Below are positions 18,283-27,705 of a DNA stretch of 64,000 nt, in pieces. How positions within the stretch are numbered: the stretch's first letter is position 1; the number at the start of each line of letters is the position of its first letter. Origin of the DNA: Acidobacteriota bacterium (GTDB lineage Bacteria > Acidobacteriota > Thermoanaerobaculia > Gp7-AA8); the NCBI GenBank assembly GCA_016184115.1, contig JACPDH010000124.1:31151-95150 (forward strand), read 5' to 3'. The notes beneath the pieces are model-generated. The model saw nothing but the letters and a program-made list of their open reading frames with translations, was not told where the DNA came from and did no database searches. The translations under genes and the position numbers were made by a program.

Positions 18283-18669
18283 TCAGTCCTCAGCGTAGGT
18301 GGCAAGCCCCTTCCCGAACGACCAATCTTCCCTCGAAACCTCGACCAGGGAGACCACCAGATCGTCGGGCCGGAGGCTCACTGCACGCTCGAGATTCCGC
18401 GCGATCCGGCGATAGAGATTGCGCTTGACCTCCACCGTTCGCCCCGCGTTGAGGGTCACCTCCACGATGATCAGCGCATCGGTGCGGTCGACTCCACTGT
18501 ACGACGGGTGAGCGAGGAGCTCGTGCGGCTCGAGCTGGTTGAATATCTGTATCTTGCCGTCTGCAGGCGCCGACACTGCGGTGACGAGCGCCTCGTGGAT
18601 CGCTTCGCTCACCAACCGGAGATACTCCTCGCCTTTCCCTTTACGAAGATGGATCTTCACGAGCGGCAT
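18283..18669 (-). CDS. tautomerase-family protein
   Basis: Protein of 128 residues beginning MPLVKIHL; the proline after the initiator Met is the catalytic residue in 4-oxalocrotonate-tautomerase-like enzymes. The length and the later SGVDRTDALIIVEVTL and RRIARNLER segments resemble the longer tautomerase branch. It follows clpC by 25 bp, with no obvious functional link. The substrate is unknown. Confidence 0.7.
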   Translation of the reverse strand: MPLVKIHLRKGKGEEYLRLVSEAIHEALVTAVSAPADGKIQIFNQLEPHELLAHPSYSGVDRTDALIIVEVTLNAGRTVEVKRNLYRRIARNLERAVSLRPDDLVVSLVEVSREDWSFGKGLATYAED

Positions 18670-18694
18670 GCGTACTCCCCTCCCCAGTCACGTT

Positions 18695-21127
18695 TCAATT
18701 GAGCGCAGGCTCCGGATGGTCCTGCGGCGCGAGCAGGACGATGATCTCTCCCTGAACGGTGAACTGGACCTGCCGCGGACCCTGATCCTTGTTCCGGATC
18801 AGGTACTCGCTCAGTTCGTCCTCGATGTAGCGTTGAATTGCGCGCCGGAGCGGGCGCGCTCCCGAGCTCGACTCTTCGGCCGCACGTGCGAGCAGCCAAT
18901 CGACCGCGGCGTCGTCGAGACGGATCTCGATCCCTTTCTGAAAGACGGCGTGGTTCACGTCGTCGATGAGCAACCGGCAGATCGTCCGGAGCTCCTCCTG
19001 TCCGAGCGGATTGAAGATGATGACGTCGTCGATGCGGTTGATGAACTCGGGCGAGAACTCGCGCTTGAGCTCGGTCACGATGACGAGCTCGACCTCGCGT
19101 TGGTCGGCGTCGCCCTTGTCGCGGAACCCCATCGCGGCGCCTTTGGTCGCGAGATGTCGAGTCCCGAGGTTCGACGTCATGATGATGAGCGTATTGCGGA
19201 AGTCGACCTGGTTGCCGAGCGAGTCGGTGAGAATGCCGTCCTCGAGAATTTGCAGTAGCAGATTCGAGAGGTCGGGATGCGCCTTCTCGATCTCGTCGAG
19301 GAGGACGACGGAGTATGGATTCCGCCTCACTCGCTCGGTCAGTTGCCCACCCTCCTCGTGGCCGACGTAGCCGGGAGGCGAGCCGATCAGTTTCGACACG
19401 GAGTGCTTCTCCATGTACTCCGACATGTCGAAGCGAATCAGGTGCTTTTGCGAACCGAAGAGGAACTCGGCGAGACGGCGCGCGACTTCGGTCTTGCCGA
19501 CGCCCGACGTGCCGAGGAAGACGAACGAGCCCATCGGACGATTCGGTGACGCAACGCCGAGGCGCGAGCGACGGATTGCACGCGAGATCGCACGGATCGC
19601 CTTGTCCTGACCGACGATGCGGCGCATCAGCGATTCTTCCATCGTGATCAGCTTCGCGGCCTCGTCGGCCTCGAGCGCCGTCACCGGGATGTCGGTCCAC
19701 GACGAGATGATCTCCTCGACGTCTTTTTGGGTGACCTCGATGAGCTCCTCTCCCTCGCCTTCGCGTTCCTGTTTGAAGCGCTCGATCTCGTCTTTGACCT
19801 CGATCTCGCGGTCGCGGAGCAGCACCGCGCGCTCGAAGTCTTTGTCGGAGATCGCTTTCTTCATGTCTTTGACGACCGTGCGAACCTCCGATTCGAGACG
19901 GCGAAGAATCTGCGTGTCGGCGACGTGCCGCAGCTTCACCTTCGCGCCCGCCTCGTCGAGGATGTCGATCGCCTTGTCAGGGAAGAAGCGATCGGTGATG
20001 TAGCGGTTCGACTGGTATACGGCCGACTTGATCGCCTGCTCGGAGTACTTGACCTTGTGGAACGACTCGTAACGCTCCTTCACCCCATCGAGAATCTGGA
20101 GCGTCTCCTCCTCATTAGGCGGAGCGACGTTGATCGCCTGGAAGCGACGAAGCAGCGAGCGATCTTTCTCGATGTAGCGGCGGTACTCGCGGATCGTCGT
20201 CGCCCCGATGCAGGCAATCTCGCCGCGCGAAAGCGCAGGCTTGAGAATGTTCGCCGCGTCGAGCGAGCCCTCGGCGGATCCCGCGCCGATCAGCGAGTGG
20301 ATCTCGTCGATGAAGATGATGATGTCCTTGTTTTCCTTCAGCTCCTTGATGATCCCCTTGAGTCGCTCCTCGAACTGGCCGCGGTACTTGGTTCCCGCGA
20401 CGATGAGCGACAGGTCGAGCGAGAGGATCCTGCGGTTCGCGATGAAGAGCGGCACGTTGCCATCGACGATACGCTGGGCGAGCCCTTCGACGATCGCCGT
20501 CTTGCCTACGCCAGGCTCGCCGAGGAGGATCGGGTTGTTCTTCGTCCGGCGCGAGAGGATCTGGATGATCCGATCGACCTCCTTTTCGCGACCGACGAGC
20601 GGGTCGAACTGCCCCTGCTGCGCGAGAACCGTAAAGTCGCGTGCGTACTCGGCGAGGAACGGGAGCTCTTTTTTCTGCTTGTCTGCCTCCCGCTCCTTCA
20701 GGATCGCGACAGTCTCCTCCCGCACCCCGTAAACATTCATTCCCTTCGCGGCGAGCAACCGCGCGGCCGTCGACGACTCCACCCGCATGATTCCGATCAG
20801 CAGGTGCTCGGTGCCGACGTACTGATGGAGCATCGATTCCGCCTCGTGTGAGGCGTACGCCAGGATCTTCTTCGATTCTTCGGAAAGAGGCAGTTCGGCC
20901 GACGACGAGATCCGGTCGACGAAGAGCCGGTCACCCTCGACGTCTCGCCGAATCTGATCGGGTTTGACGTTGAAGCGGGTGAAGATCTCCTTGATGATGT
21001 CTTCGCCTTCGCGGAGTACCCCGAGCAGGATGTGCTCCGACTCGATGACTCTCGAACCGAGTTTCGACGCCTCGTAGCGGGCGAAGAAGAGTGCGCGTCT
21101 CGCTTTCTCGTTATATTTCTCGAACAT
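18695..21127 (-). CDS. clpC: ATP-dependent Clp protease ATP-binding subunit ClpC
   Basis: AAA+ unfoldase of 810 residues that feeds substrates to ClpP. It has a duplicated Clp-N domain (1-140), AAA domain 1 with GEPGVGKTAIVEG, a middle region with a UVR-like segment (FERAVLLRDREIEVKDEI), and AAA domain 2 with GTSGVGKTEVARR and GSPPGYVGHEEGG. Starts [20 protein letters not shown], the standard ClpC N-terminus. The start overlaps the end of lolD by 17 bp, implying cotranscription. No clpP or mcsAB genes are in the window. Confidence 0.96.
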   Translation of the reverse strand: MFEKYNEKARRALFFARYEASKLGSRVIESEHILLGVLREGEDIIKEIFTRFNVKPDQIRRDVEGDRLFVDRISSSAELPLSEESKKILAYASHEAESMLHQYVGTEHLLIGIMRVESSTAARLLAAKGMNVYGVREETVAILKEREADKQKKELPFLAEYARDFTVLAQQGQFDPLVGREKEVDRIIQILSRRTKNNPILLGEPGVGKTAIVEGLAQRIVDGNVPLFIANRRILSLDLSLIVAGTKYRGQFEERLKGIIKELKENKDIIIFIDEIHSLIGAGSAEGSLDAANILKPALSRGEIACIGATTIREYRRYIEKDRSLLRRFQAINVAPPNEEETLQILDGVKERYESFHKVKYSEQAIKSAVYQSNRYITDRFFPDKAIDILDEAGAKVKLRHVADTQILRRLESEVRTVVKDMKKAISDKDFERAVLLRDREIEVKDEIERFKQEREGEGEELIEVTQKDVEEIISSWTDIPVTALEADEAAKLITMEESLMRRIVGQDKAIRAISRAIRRSRLGVASPNRPMGSFVFLGTSGVGKTEVARRLAEFLFGSQKHLIRFDMSEYMEKHSVSKLIGSPPGYVGHEEGGQLTERVRRNPYSVVLLDEIEKAHPDLSNLLLQILEDGILTDSLGNQVDFRNTLIIMTSNLGTRHLATKGAAMGFRDKGDADQREVELVIVTELKREFSPEFINRIDDVIIFNPLGQEELRTICRLLIDDVNHAVFQKGIEIRLDDAAVDWLLARAAEESSSGARPLRRAIQRYIEDELSEYLIRNKDQGPRQVQFTVQGEIIVLLAPQDHPEPALN

Positions 21128-21797
21128 GGTCGCTGGGGCTCCGGCGCTTCATTTCGAAGACTCGATCGCAGCGCGATGCGAGCTCCGGGTTGTGAGTCAC
21201 GATCACCGCGGTCAGCCCGCGGCGTTCCTGGCAACGCCTCATCACCTCGAACACCCTCTCGCTCGTCTCCACGTCCAGATTCCCTGTCGGCTCGTCGGCC
21301 AGCAAAAGCACCGGATCGGACAGCAGCGCCCGCGCGATGGCAACCCGCTGCTGCTCGCCCCCTGAGAGCTGGTTCGGGAAGTGTCGCGCCCTGTCGCCAA
21401 GTCCGAGCTCCTCGAGCAGCACTGTCGCTTTTCGCAACGCCGCCCCTCGGGGCATTCTTCCAATCCACCCGGGCATCGCAACGTTCTCCTCGGCAGTGAA
21501 TTCGGGGAGCAGGTGATGGAACTGAAACACGAAGCCGACCTTGTCGTTGCGAAAGCGGGCAAGCTGGTCGTTCGACATCGCCGCGTAGTTGCGTCCGTCG
21601 ACCGCGATCGTTCCCCCATCCGCCCGGTCGAGTCCGCCGAGCAGGTGTAGCAGCGTCGACTTGCCGATTCCCGAGGGGCCGACGATCGCCAGTGCTTCGC
21701 CTCGCTCGACCGAGACGTCGAGAGCGCGGAACACCTCCACCGAGGCGTTGCCGCTCTCGTACTTCTTTGCCAGACCGCACGCGTCGAGAAACGCCAT
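21111..21797 (-). CDS. lolD: lipoprotein-releasing ABC transporter ATP-binding protein LolD
   Basis: ATPase of 228 residues for a LolCDE-type lipoprotein exporter. Walker [11 protein letters not shown]-loop [11 protein letters not shown] (the LolD-typical HHLLPEF), signature [15 protein letters not shown] and Walker [13 protein letters not shown] are intact. The ATG at 21797 was chosen. Permease genes lolC/lolE are not adjacent: upstream is divergent dnaB, downstream clpC. MacB-type ATPases are similar, but the HHLLPEF motif favours LolD. Confidence 0.88.
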   Translation of the reverse strand: MAFLDACGLAKKYESGNASVEVFRALDVSVERGEALAIVGPSGIGKSTLLHLLGGLDRADGGTIAVDGRNYAAMSNDQLARFRNDKVGFVFQFHHLLPEFTAEENVAMPGWIGRMPRGAALRKATVLLEELGLGDRARHFPNQLSGGEQQRVAIARALLSDPVLLLADEPTGNLDVETSERVFEVMRRCQERRGLTAVIVTHNPELASRCDRVFEMKRRSPSDHVREI

Positions 21798-21803
21798 GCA
21801 CCG

Positions 21804-21809
21804 ATTATA
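21804..21809 (-). promoter_or_regulatory. consensus -10 (TATAAT) 6 nt before the lolD ATG
   Basis: TATAAT on the minus strand with only 6 nt before the start codon, so transcription would begin at or next to the ATG, giving a leaderless mRNA. There is no good -35 hexamer at 16-18 bp spacing and no Shine-Dalgarno sequence. Confidence 0.5.
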
Positions 21810-21924
21810 CGGCGCCCGTGGAAACGGCCCCTCGCACAGAAAAATCAATTATGATCCTCGTCCTGCTTCGGAACGGCGGCCCGCCACGCGCGAATGGTCG
21901 CGGCAGCCCGAAGCCCGGCATCCG

Positions 21925-23298
21925 ATGTCATTCGCTCCTCTTTCGCTGTCGATCGACAAGCCGCTGCCTCAGAATCCCGAGGCGGAGCGCTCGGTCCTTG
22001 GATCGATTCTCATCGATTCAAACTCGCTTTACCGCGTCGTCGGAATTCTCCGCGCGGAAGACTTCTATCGCGACAGCCATCGCGTCATCTTCTCGGCCAT
22101 GCAGGCGCTCGCCGACCAGTCGCAGGCGATCGATCTGCTGACGATTCGCGAGGAGCTCTCGCGCACGGCGACGCTCGAGCAGGCAGGAGGCGCCGCGTAC
22201 GTCTCCTCGCTCGTCGACGGCATCCCCGACATTGCCAACGTCGAGCGCTATGCACACATCGTCAAAGAAAAGTCGACCCTTCGCCGCCTCGTCCTGATGG
22301 GCAATCAGGTGATGCGTTCCGCGATGGAAGCGCCCGGCGACCCGGGCGAGGTTCTCGGCGCTGCAGAAAAGAGCCTCTACGACATTGCGGAAGGAAGTAC
22401 CGACACCGGGTTCGTCGGACTCGACAAGATCACGCGGCGCAACATCGGGGACATCGAGAAGCTCCAGGGTCAGGGCAAACTCGTCACCGGAATTCCGACC
22501 GGCTATGAGCGGCTCAACGAGATGACTTCCGGCTTCCAGCGGCAGGACCTCGTCATCCTCGCGGCCCGTCCCTCGATGGGAAAGACGTCGCTGATGATGA
22601 ACATCGCGGAGTCGATGGCGATCCCGCGGCCAGGCAACGAGAGAGAGCCGCTTCACAACGTCGGCATCTTCTCGCTCGAAATGTCAAAAGAGCAGCTCGG
22701 CCTCAGACTTCTCTCGTCGGAGGCGGGTGTGTCGACGCAGCTGATCCGCTCAGGCCTCCTGTCGAAGAAGAACTGGGATTCGCTCGCCGAAGCTTCGGCG
22801 CGACTCGGAAAGGCGAAGATCTGGATCGACGACGCCGCCGCACTCGACATTCTCGAAATGCGGGCGAAGTGCCGCCGTCTCAAGATGGAGCACGGCCTCG
22901 ACATGATCATGGTCGATTACCTGCAGCTCGTCCATTTTCGCGGCCGCAGCGAGTCGCGAAACCAGGAGATCTCGCAGATCTCGCGCGGGCTCAAGGCGCT
23001 CGCGAAGGAAATGGACGCGCCAGTCATGGCGCTCTCGCAGCTTTCGCGTCGCCCTGAGCAACGTACCGGCGACCACCGCCCGCAGCTCGCCGACCTTCGC
23101 GAGTCGGGCGCGATCGAACAGGACGCCGACCTCGTGATGTTCATCTACCGCGACGAGGTCTACCACAAGGACACCGAAGAGAAGGGCATCGCCGAGATCA
23201 TCATCGCAAAACAGCGCAACGGTCCGATCGGCGATTTCAAGCTCGTCTTCCGCAACGAGCTGACGAAGTTCTTCAACTACGAGCCGGAGCCGATGTAG
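21925..23298 (+). CDS. dnaB: replicative DNA helicase DnaB
   Basis: Hexameric replication-fork helicase of 457 residues. The N-terminal DnaB domain begins PQNPEAERSVLGSILID; the RecA-like domain has GFQRQDLVILAARPSMGKTS (Walker A), MIMVDYLQLV (Walker B) and LSQLSRRPEQR. The ATG at 21925 is where family similarity begins; the 336 bp of open frame upstream is not family-like. Divergent from lolD. Confidence 0.96.
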   Translation: MSFAPLSLSIDKPLPQNPEAERSVLGSILIDSNSLYRVVGILRAEDFYRDSHRVIFSAMQALADQSQAIDLLTIREELSRTATLEQAGGAAYVSSLVDGIPDIANVERYAHIVKEKSTLRRLVLMGNQVMRSAMEAPGDPGEVLGAAEKSLYDIAEGSTDTGFVGLDKITRRNIGDIEKLQGQGKLVTGIPTGYERLNEMTSGFQRQDLVILAARPSMGKTSLMMNIAESMAIPRPGNEREPLHNVGIFSLEMSKEQLGLRLLSSEAGVSTQLIRSGLLSKKNWDSLAEASARLGKAKIWIDDAAALDILEMRAKCRRLKMEHGLDMIMVDYLQLVHFRGRSESRNQEISQISRGLKALAKEMDAPVMALSQLSRRPEQRTGDHRPQLADLRESGAIEQDADLVMFIYRDEVYHKDTEEKGIAEIIIAKQRNGPIGDFKLVFRNELTKFFNYEPEPM

Positions 23299-23407
23299 CG
23301 GCAACGTCGCCGGCACCCACTCGTGTTCAAACGCCAGCCCACGCCTGCCCAACGCTGGTAGGCTTTGCACCTGCAGTTGGAACGCTCCGATCCGAAAAGA
23401 GCCCCTC

Positions 23408-24445
23408 TTGACCCAGAACTGGTTCGCGTCGTCGATCGCTGAGGAGCGCCTCGTTGCGCGAGGGGGTCGGCTCGTGACCGAGTTGTCGCGATTTGACCGC
23501 GGCTGGGCGCGCGCCCGCCTTCGCGGAACCTGGGTCGAGATCGATGCGGGGGATACGGCCCACGCGCGCGGCATGCCCGAGGAGATTGCGACACACCTCG
23601 CCTCGACGCGTATGAGCGCTCCGACAGTTCCACTCGACGCTACCGAGTTTGCCGGCTGGCGGTTCCATGCAATCGCGCGCCACAGGACCGCCGTCCACCG
23701 CGGAAGCGAGCCTGACGAGCAGCGCACGGCGATCGTCGTCGCGAGCGCGCCCGTGCGCGAGCAAGGTCCGATCTCGATCGTCACCACACCCAAATCGCTC
23801 TCCATCGACACACACGGACTCCTCGGCGCGCTGGCGAGACCGGTCGCGCATGGCGTGACGGTCGACGACCTTCCAGTCGCGTTCTCGAATGGCAGCGCAG
23901 CCGTGCTGATGCACGAGGCAATCGGCCATCCCGCGGAGCGCGGCATGCCGCACGTCGGCTGGCCTTCCTGGCTCGAAGTGACGGATGATCCGCTCGCTGC
24001 GTCGTTAGGCTACCTGCCTCTCGACGACTGCGGTCGTCCCACCTCGCGGCGCGACCTGACGCGCGGTGACAGTCCTTCTGCGCTCCGGCGCTGGTCGTTC
24101 CGCGATACGCCGATCGTCCGCATGTCGAATCTGTGCGTCATGGGCTCTGGCCGGCCGCTCCGGCTTCCCTCGAAGCGAATCGACGTGCATCTCGTCGATC
24201 AAGGGAGCTGGGATCCGCTGAGCGACCAGATTGCGCTCCGCATCTGCCTCTCCGAGCTGGTCGATGGAAGCGAGCGCTCGCCGCTACCGCGCTTCACACT
24301 TCGTTTCACCCGGCGCGAGCTCGCAGCACGCCTCGTCGGCTGGTTCGGAGACGCGACCTCTTACCCGGGCGTCATCTGCTCGGACGAAGGACAGACCCTG
24401 CCAGTCGGGAGCATCGCGATTGGCGCTCTGGTTACGCCACGATGA
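23408..24445 (+). CDS. TldD-like metalloprotease subunit (short, divergent)
   Basis: Protein of 345 residues with the TldD metal motif LMHEAIGHPAE (HExxxH). TldD/TldE heterodimers degrade unfolded peptides and mature some natural products. It is shorter than typical TldD (about 480 residues), lacking much of the usual N-terminal domain. The C-terminal region ends in a G-D-A-TSYPGVICSDEGQTLPV block consistent with the family. TTG start at 23408. It overlaps the next gene (ATGA), which probably encodes its partner. Confidence 0.7.
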   Translation: MTQNWFASSIAEERLVARGGRLVTELSRFDRGWARARLRGTWVEIDAGDTAHARGMPEEIATHLASTRMSAPTVPLDATEFAGWRFHAIARHRTAVHRGSEPDEQRTAIVVASAPVREQGPISIVTTPKSLSIDTHGLLGALARPVAHGVTVDDLPVAFSNGSAAVLMHEAIGHPAERGMPHVGWPSWLEVTDDPLAASLGYLPLDDCGRPTSRRDLTRGDSPSALRRWSFRDTPIVRMSNLCVMGSGRPLRLPSKRIDVHLVDQGSWDPLSDQIALRICLSELVDGSERSPLPRFTLRFTRRELAARLVGWFGDATSYPGVICSDEGQTLPVGSIAIGALVTPR

Positions 24446-25404
24446 TCGAAGTCTACGAAAAGCGAGGCGCCTCCGTAAGGATCGAGCGAAGCGGCCGCGC
24501 GACATCGACGATCGTTGCGCGCGAGCACGGCCGGGCCACCCGGGAACGCGGACGCTTCATTGCCGAGTCGCTCGGGGAGCGTCCGCTTCCGCTCGCACCC
24601 GACGTCGCCGGCGTTGCGGAGGCCGCGCGCAGAATTTCATCGCTCGACTCCGGCCGGGTCTCCATCGAGCGGATGACCGTTACCGCGGGTTCCGCGGAGC
24701 AAACCATAACGGCGGATGGATCGACGCGGACATGGTTCGATGATGTCGCGCGCCTCCATCTTTCACTCGTCAACTGCGAGCGTGCACTCCGCGTCGCGAT
24801 CGACCTCGGCGCGTCGCGCGTCGACGAGTTGCGCGTCGGCATTGCGGACGAAATCGCGGAGGCTCTCGGCAATGCGTGCGCACCGCAGGCGTCATTCAAC
24901 GGACTCGTCGAGCTCGCGCCGTCGGTGTCGGCTCCGCTCTGGCTCTTCGTCGCGCGCCATCGAGCGATGTTCGAGGGCTCGCGTCTTCAGCTCACGCAGT
25001 CGACGCACCCTTCGTGGCCGTTCGACGGCGCTGGGAGACGAATCGAACATCTCCCACTGACCGACGTCGCACCCTCGTCTTTGTTCCGGCCGAGCTTTCG
25101 CGTCGCTCCTGCACCCGCCTGGTTTCACATTCGCGCGTCGCTGCGCGGAGTCGTGCGGCCGCGCCGTACCGCCCGGGCTCGCGTTGTGGCCATGCTCACT
25201 CCATTCCGAATGACGCGCGTAGCCGTAACCGCGAACGTGCTCGCCGTCTCGGGAAGCGCCGCGTTCGCGATGACACTCGAGATCCCGCGTGAAACGTTTG
25301 CGAGCTCGATCACTCGGATCTCGCGCCGCGCGGTCTGGTTTCCTCTCGAGGCGGGCGTCTGGGGAAGCGACACGCTCGTGAACGGCGCCAGCCTCACGAG
25401 CTAG
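24442..25404 (+). CDS. hypothetical protein, probable TldE/PmbA-like partner
   Basis: Protein of 320 residues whose ATG overlaps the TGA of the TldD-like gene (ATGA). No metal motif is visible, as expected for the TldE subunit, but similarity is too weak to be sure. The N-terminal MIEVYEKRGASVRIERSGRA segment resembles a PmbA/TldD strand pattern, and the C-terminus ends GVWGSDTLVNGASLTS. The assignment rests mainly on gene order. About 195 bp without a convincing gene separates it from the convergent kinase. Confidence 0.5.
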   Translation: MIEVYEKRGASVRIERSGRATSTIVAREHGRATRERGRFIAESLGERPLPLAPDVAGVAEAARRISSLDSGRVSIERMTVTAGSAEQTITADGSTRTWFDDVARLHLSLVNCERALRVAIDLGASRVDELRVGIADEIAEALGNACAPQASFNGLVELAPSVSAPLWLFVARHRAMFEGSRLQLTQSTHPSWPFDGAGRRIEHLPLTDVAPSSLFRPSFRVAPAPAWFHIRASLRGVVRPRRTARARVVAMLTPFRMTRVAVTANVLAVSGSAAFAMTLEIPRETFASSITRISRRAVWFPLEAGVWGSDTLVNGASLTS

Positions 25405-25599
25405 TGGCCTGTATTGGAGGAATTGGTACCGCCGTTGCGGGCGCCGCGGGGTCAGATGCGCGCCGGCGCGACGTAGGCGATGTGGGACATCGTCGAGGAG
25501 CGCCGGCAACGCAGATGGCCGCGCGCCGCTCGCAACCCCAAGGATCACCAGTTAGGCCGGTCGGAACTGCGAGAACCGGCCCGGGCCGCGAAGGCGACC

Positions 25600-27573
25600 T
25601 CATTCGGTGATACTGGCGTCGAGCTTTCGCGTGTTGCGGTCGAGCGTCACGCCGACTCGGTACACCGTCCCCGCGACTGTCGTCACGTCGAGGCTGCGCG
25701 ACTCCCGGAACTTCCAGCTCGGGATGACGATCTCGACGACGAGCTTCGACGTCGCGGGGTCGACGTTGCGATACGACGCCACGTTGCGCGGAACCTTGCT
25801 CTGCGCCATTCCCGTGCCCGCCTCGAAGAGGTTCTCCCTCAGAATCTGCTTGCCGTCGACGAGTACGACGACGTAGCCATCGTTCGTCGGGCTGTTGAGG
25901 CGGAGCAGGAACCCCGCCTTGCCTTCGGGTGGGACGGGCCCTTTGACGCGCGCGATCTGCTGGATCATCAGCCGCTCGCCGCTCAGCCGGACGTAGCGTC
26001 CCGGGTCGTTAGGGTTGCTCGGATCGAGGCGGAAGACCTCTTCGAACAGCTCGCGAGCCCGCTCGTACTGCCCCTGGTCGAACGCCGACTTCGCCACGTC
26101 GAATCTCCGCTGTGCGAGCTCGACAACCTGACGCTGCCGGGCGTCCAACTGCTGAATGCGTTCGATCTCCCGCACACGCCGCACAGCCCAGGGCGACCCG
26201 GGCGAAGTGGCCAATACTTCGCGGTACTTCGCCAGCGCCGCAACGAGATCTCCTCGTGCGTAGAGGCTGTCGGCTTCCGCTTTCCGCGCGCGTCTCGCCT
26301 CGAGCTGTTGGTCGAGCATGACGTCGCGCGGCGGCACGCTTTCGATCTTCAGAAACAGCAGGAGCAGGATCGCCGCGAGTGAGACGAGCAACGAGCCAGC
26401 TACGCCGAACATCAACACCGACGGGATGCGCATGCGTGCGAAACCGAGCAGCGTCGCCCGTAGCTTCGGCCACACCGGTTCCCTAACCGGTTCAGGAGGA
26501 GGAGGCAACGGCGGACGCCTCCCCTTTTTCGAGGTTTCGTCGCTCGATGCGTCGGACCCGATCGGCGCTTGCACTGCTTCGGCAAGCTCATCGGGCAGAC
26601 GGGCGTCGACGGTGCGGAATAGGTCGCCTTCGATCTCGGTCACCGCCATGTGATCCGCGACACGCGCCGAGGTGGCTGCAGCCGCCGCGGCCTGCTTGTC
26701 CGGACGGAGCGAGTCGGCAAGCTTGCGAAGATCGACTGCGATGTCGCGTCCTCGCTGGTATCGCAGCGCCGGCTCCTTAGCGAGGCATTTCGACAGGATC
26801 GGCTCGAATCCCTGCGGGATCTTCGAATCGACGCGCCGCGGCGCAATGAACGCTTCGTGGACGATCTTGTACGAGATCGACGTCAACGAATCGCCCGCGA
26901 ACGGCTTCTTGCCGGTCAACGATTCGTACAGCACCACGCCGAGCGAGAACAGATCGGTACGCCCGTCGACCGGTTGTCCCTTCACCTGCTCCGGCGCCAT
27001 GTAGTTCGGGGTGCCGAGGAACTGTCCGGTCGTCGTCAGATTCGAGGAGTTCGAAGCGATCTTTGCGATCCCAAAGTCGGTGATCTTCGATCGCACACCT
27101 GTAAGCACGATGATGTTCGCCGGCTTGACGTCGCGATGGACGATCCCCTTCAGATGCGCGAAATCGAGCGCTTCCGCCACCTGCGCCAGGAGCTCGGCGA
27201 GCTCGTGCCAGGGCGGAACCTCTCGGCGGAGAATCAGTTCCCGCAGGTTCGTACCCTCGACGTACTCCATCGCAATAAACGAGACCTGATTCGCGCTGTC
27301 CTGCCCGAGATCGTGGACGGTGACGATCGCCGGGTGGTTGAGTATGCCGGCTGCCTGTGCTTCGCGGACGAAGCGCTCCTGGAACTCACGCTCTTCTTCG
27401 GCATCGGCCGACATGCCGAAACGAATCGTCTTGAGCGCCACCAGACGGCCGATGATCGGGTCGCGGGCGAGGTAGACGATCCCCATCGCTCCTTTGCCGA
27501 GCTCCCTCACGATCTCGTAACGGCCGAGCCGTTGCGAGCCGGAACCCTGGCTGGTTGTATTCGCGTTGGTGAT
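25600..27573 (-). CDS. eukaryotic-type Ser/Thr protein kinase, membrane-anchored (start uncertain)
   Basis: Hanks-type kinase. The domain starts at GRYEIVRELGKGAMGIVY and has VALKTI, the catalytic IVHRDVKPANI and ITDFGIAKI, then APEQVKGQ. A transmembrane segment (VLMFGVAGSLLVSLAAILLLLF) precedes an extracytoplasmic part with a TPR-like stretch (residues around YARGDLVAALAKYREVL). No ATG, GTG or TTG occurs in frame between the kinase domain and a codon far upstream that overlaps the divergent EF-G gene. Instead a run of nine G lies at 27580-27588 just before the domain. The 27573 boundary (ATC) is a placeholder: a frameshift in the G-run or a non-canonical start is needed. Confidence 0.85.
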   Translation of the reverse strand: MTNANTTSQGSGSQRLGRYEIVRELGKGAMGIVYLARDPIIGRLVALKTIRFGMSADAEEEREFQERFVREAQAAGILNHPAIVTVHDLGQDSANQVSFIAMEYVEGTNLRELILRREVPPWHELAELLAQVAEALDFAHLKGIVHRDVKPANIIVLTGVRSKITDFGIAKIASNSSNLTTTGQFLGTPNYMAPEQVKGQPVDGRTDLFSLGVVLYESLTGKKPFAGDSLTSISYKIVHEAFIAPRRVDSKIPQGFEPILSKCLAKEPALRYQRGRDIAVDLRKLADSLRPDKQAAAAAATSARVADHMAVTEIEGDLFRTVDARLPDELAEAVQAPIGSDASSDETSKKGRRPPLPPPPEPVREPVWPKLRATLLGFARMRIPSVLMFGVAGSLLVSLAAILLLLFLKIESVPPRDVMLDQQLEARRARKAEADSLYARGDLVAALAKYREVLATSPGSPWAVRRVREIERIQQLDARQRQVVELAQRRFDVAKSAFDQGQYERARELFEEVFRLDPSNPNDPGRYVRLSGERLMIQQIARVKGPVPPEGKAGFLLRLNSPTNDGYVVVLVDGKQILRENLFEAGTGMAQSKVPRNVASYRNVDPATSKLVVEIVIPSWKFRESRSLDVTTVAGTVYRVGVTLDRNTRKLDASITE

Positions 27574-27705
27574 GGGTCGCCCCCCCCCGAGTGATTGGAA
27601 TGATAGCGCAGAGGTGCCTCCGGGGTGAGTTGGCTCACATTCGACACGGCGCGGACGCGAGATATGATTGGGCTCGCGAAGTTCAATCCCCCCCGAGGAG
27701 AGACC

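Noticed and set aside
21589..21924. Upstream extension of dnaB to 21589
   Set aside because: The extra 112 residues do not resemble DnaB and overlap the divergent lolD gene.
25404..25610. Small ORFs on both strands in the gap after the TldE-like gene
   Set aside because: Compositionally like shadow ORFs, no RBS, no recognisable motif; the gap is treated as non-coding.
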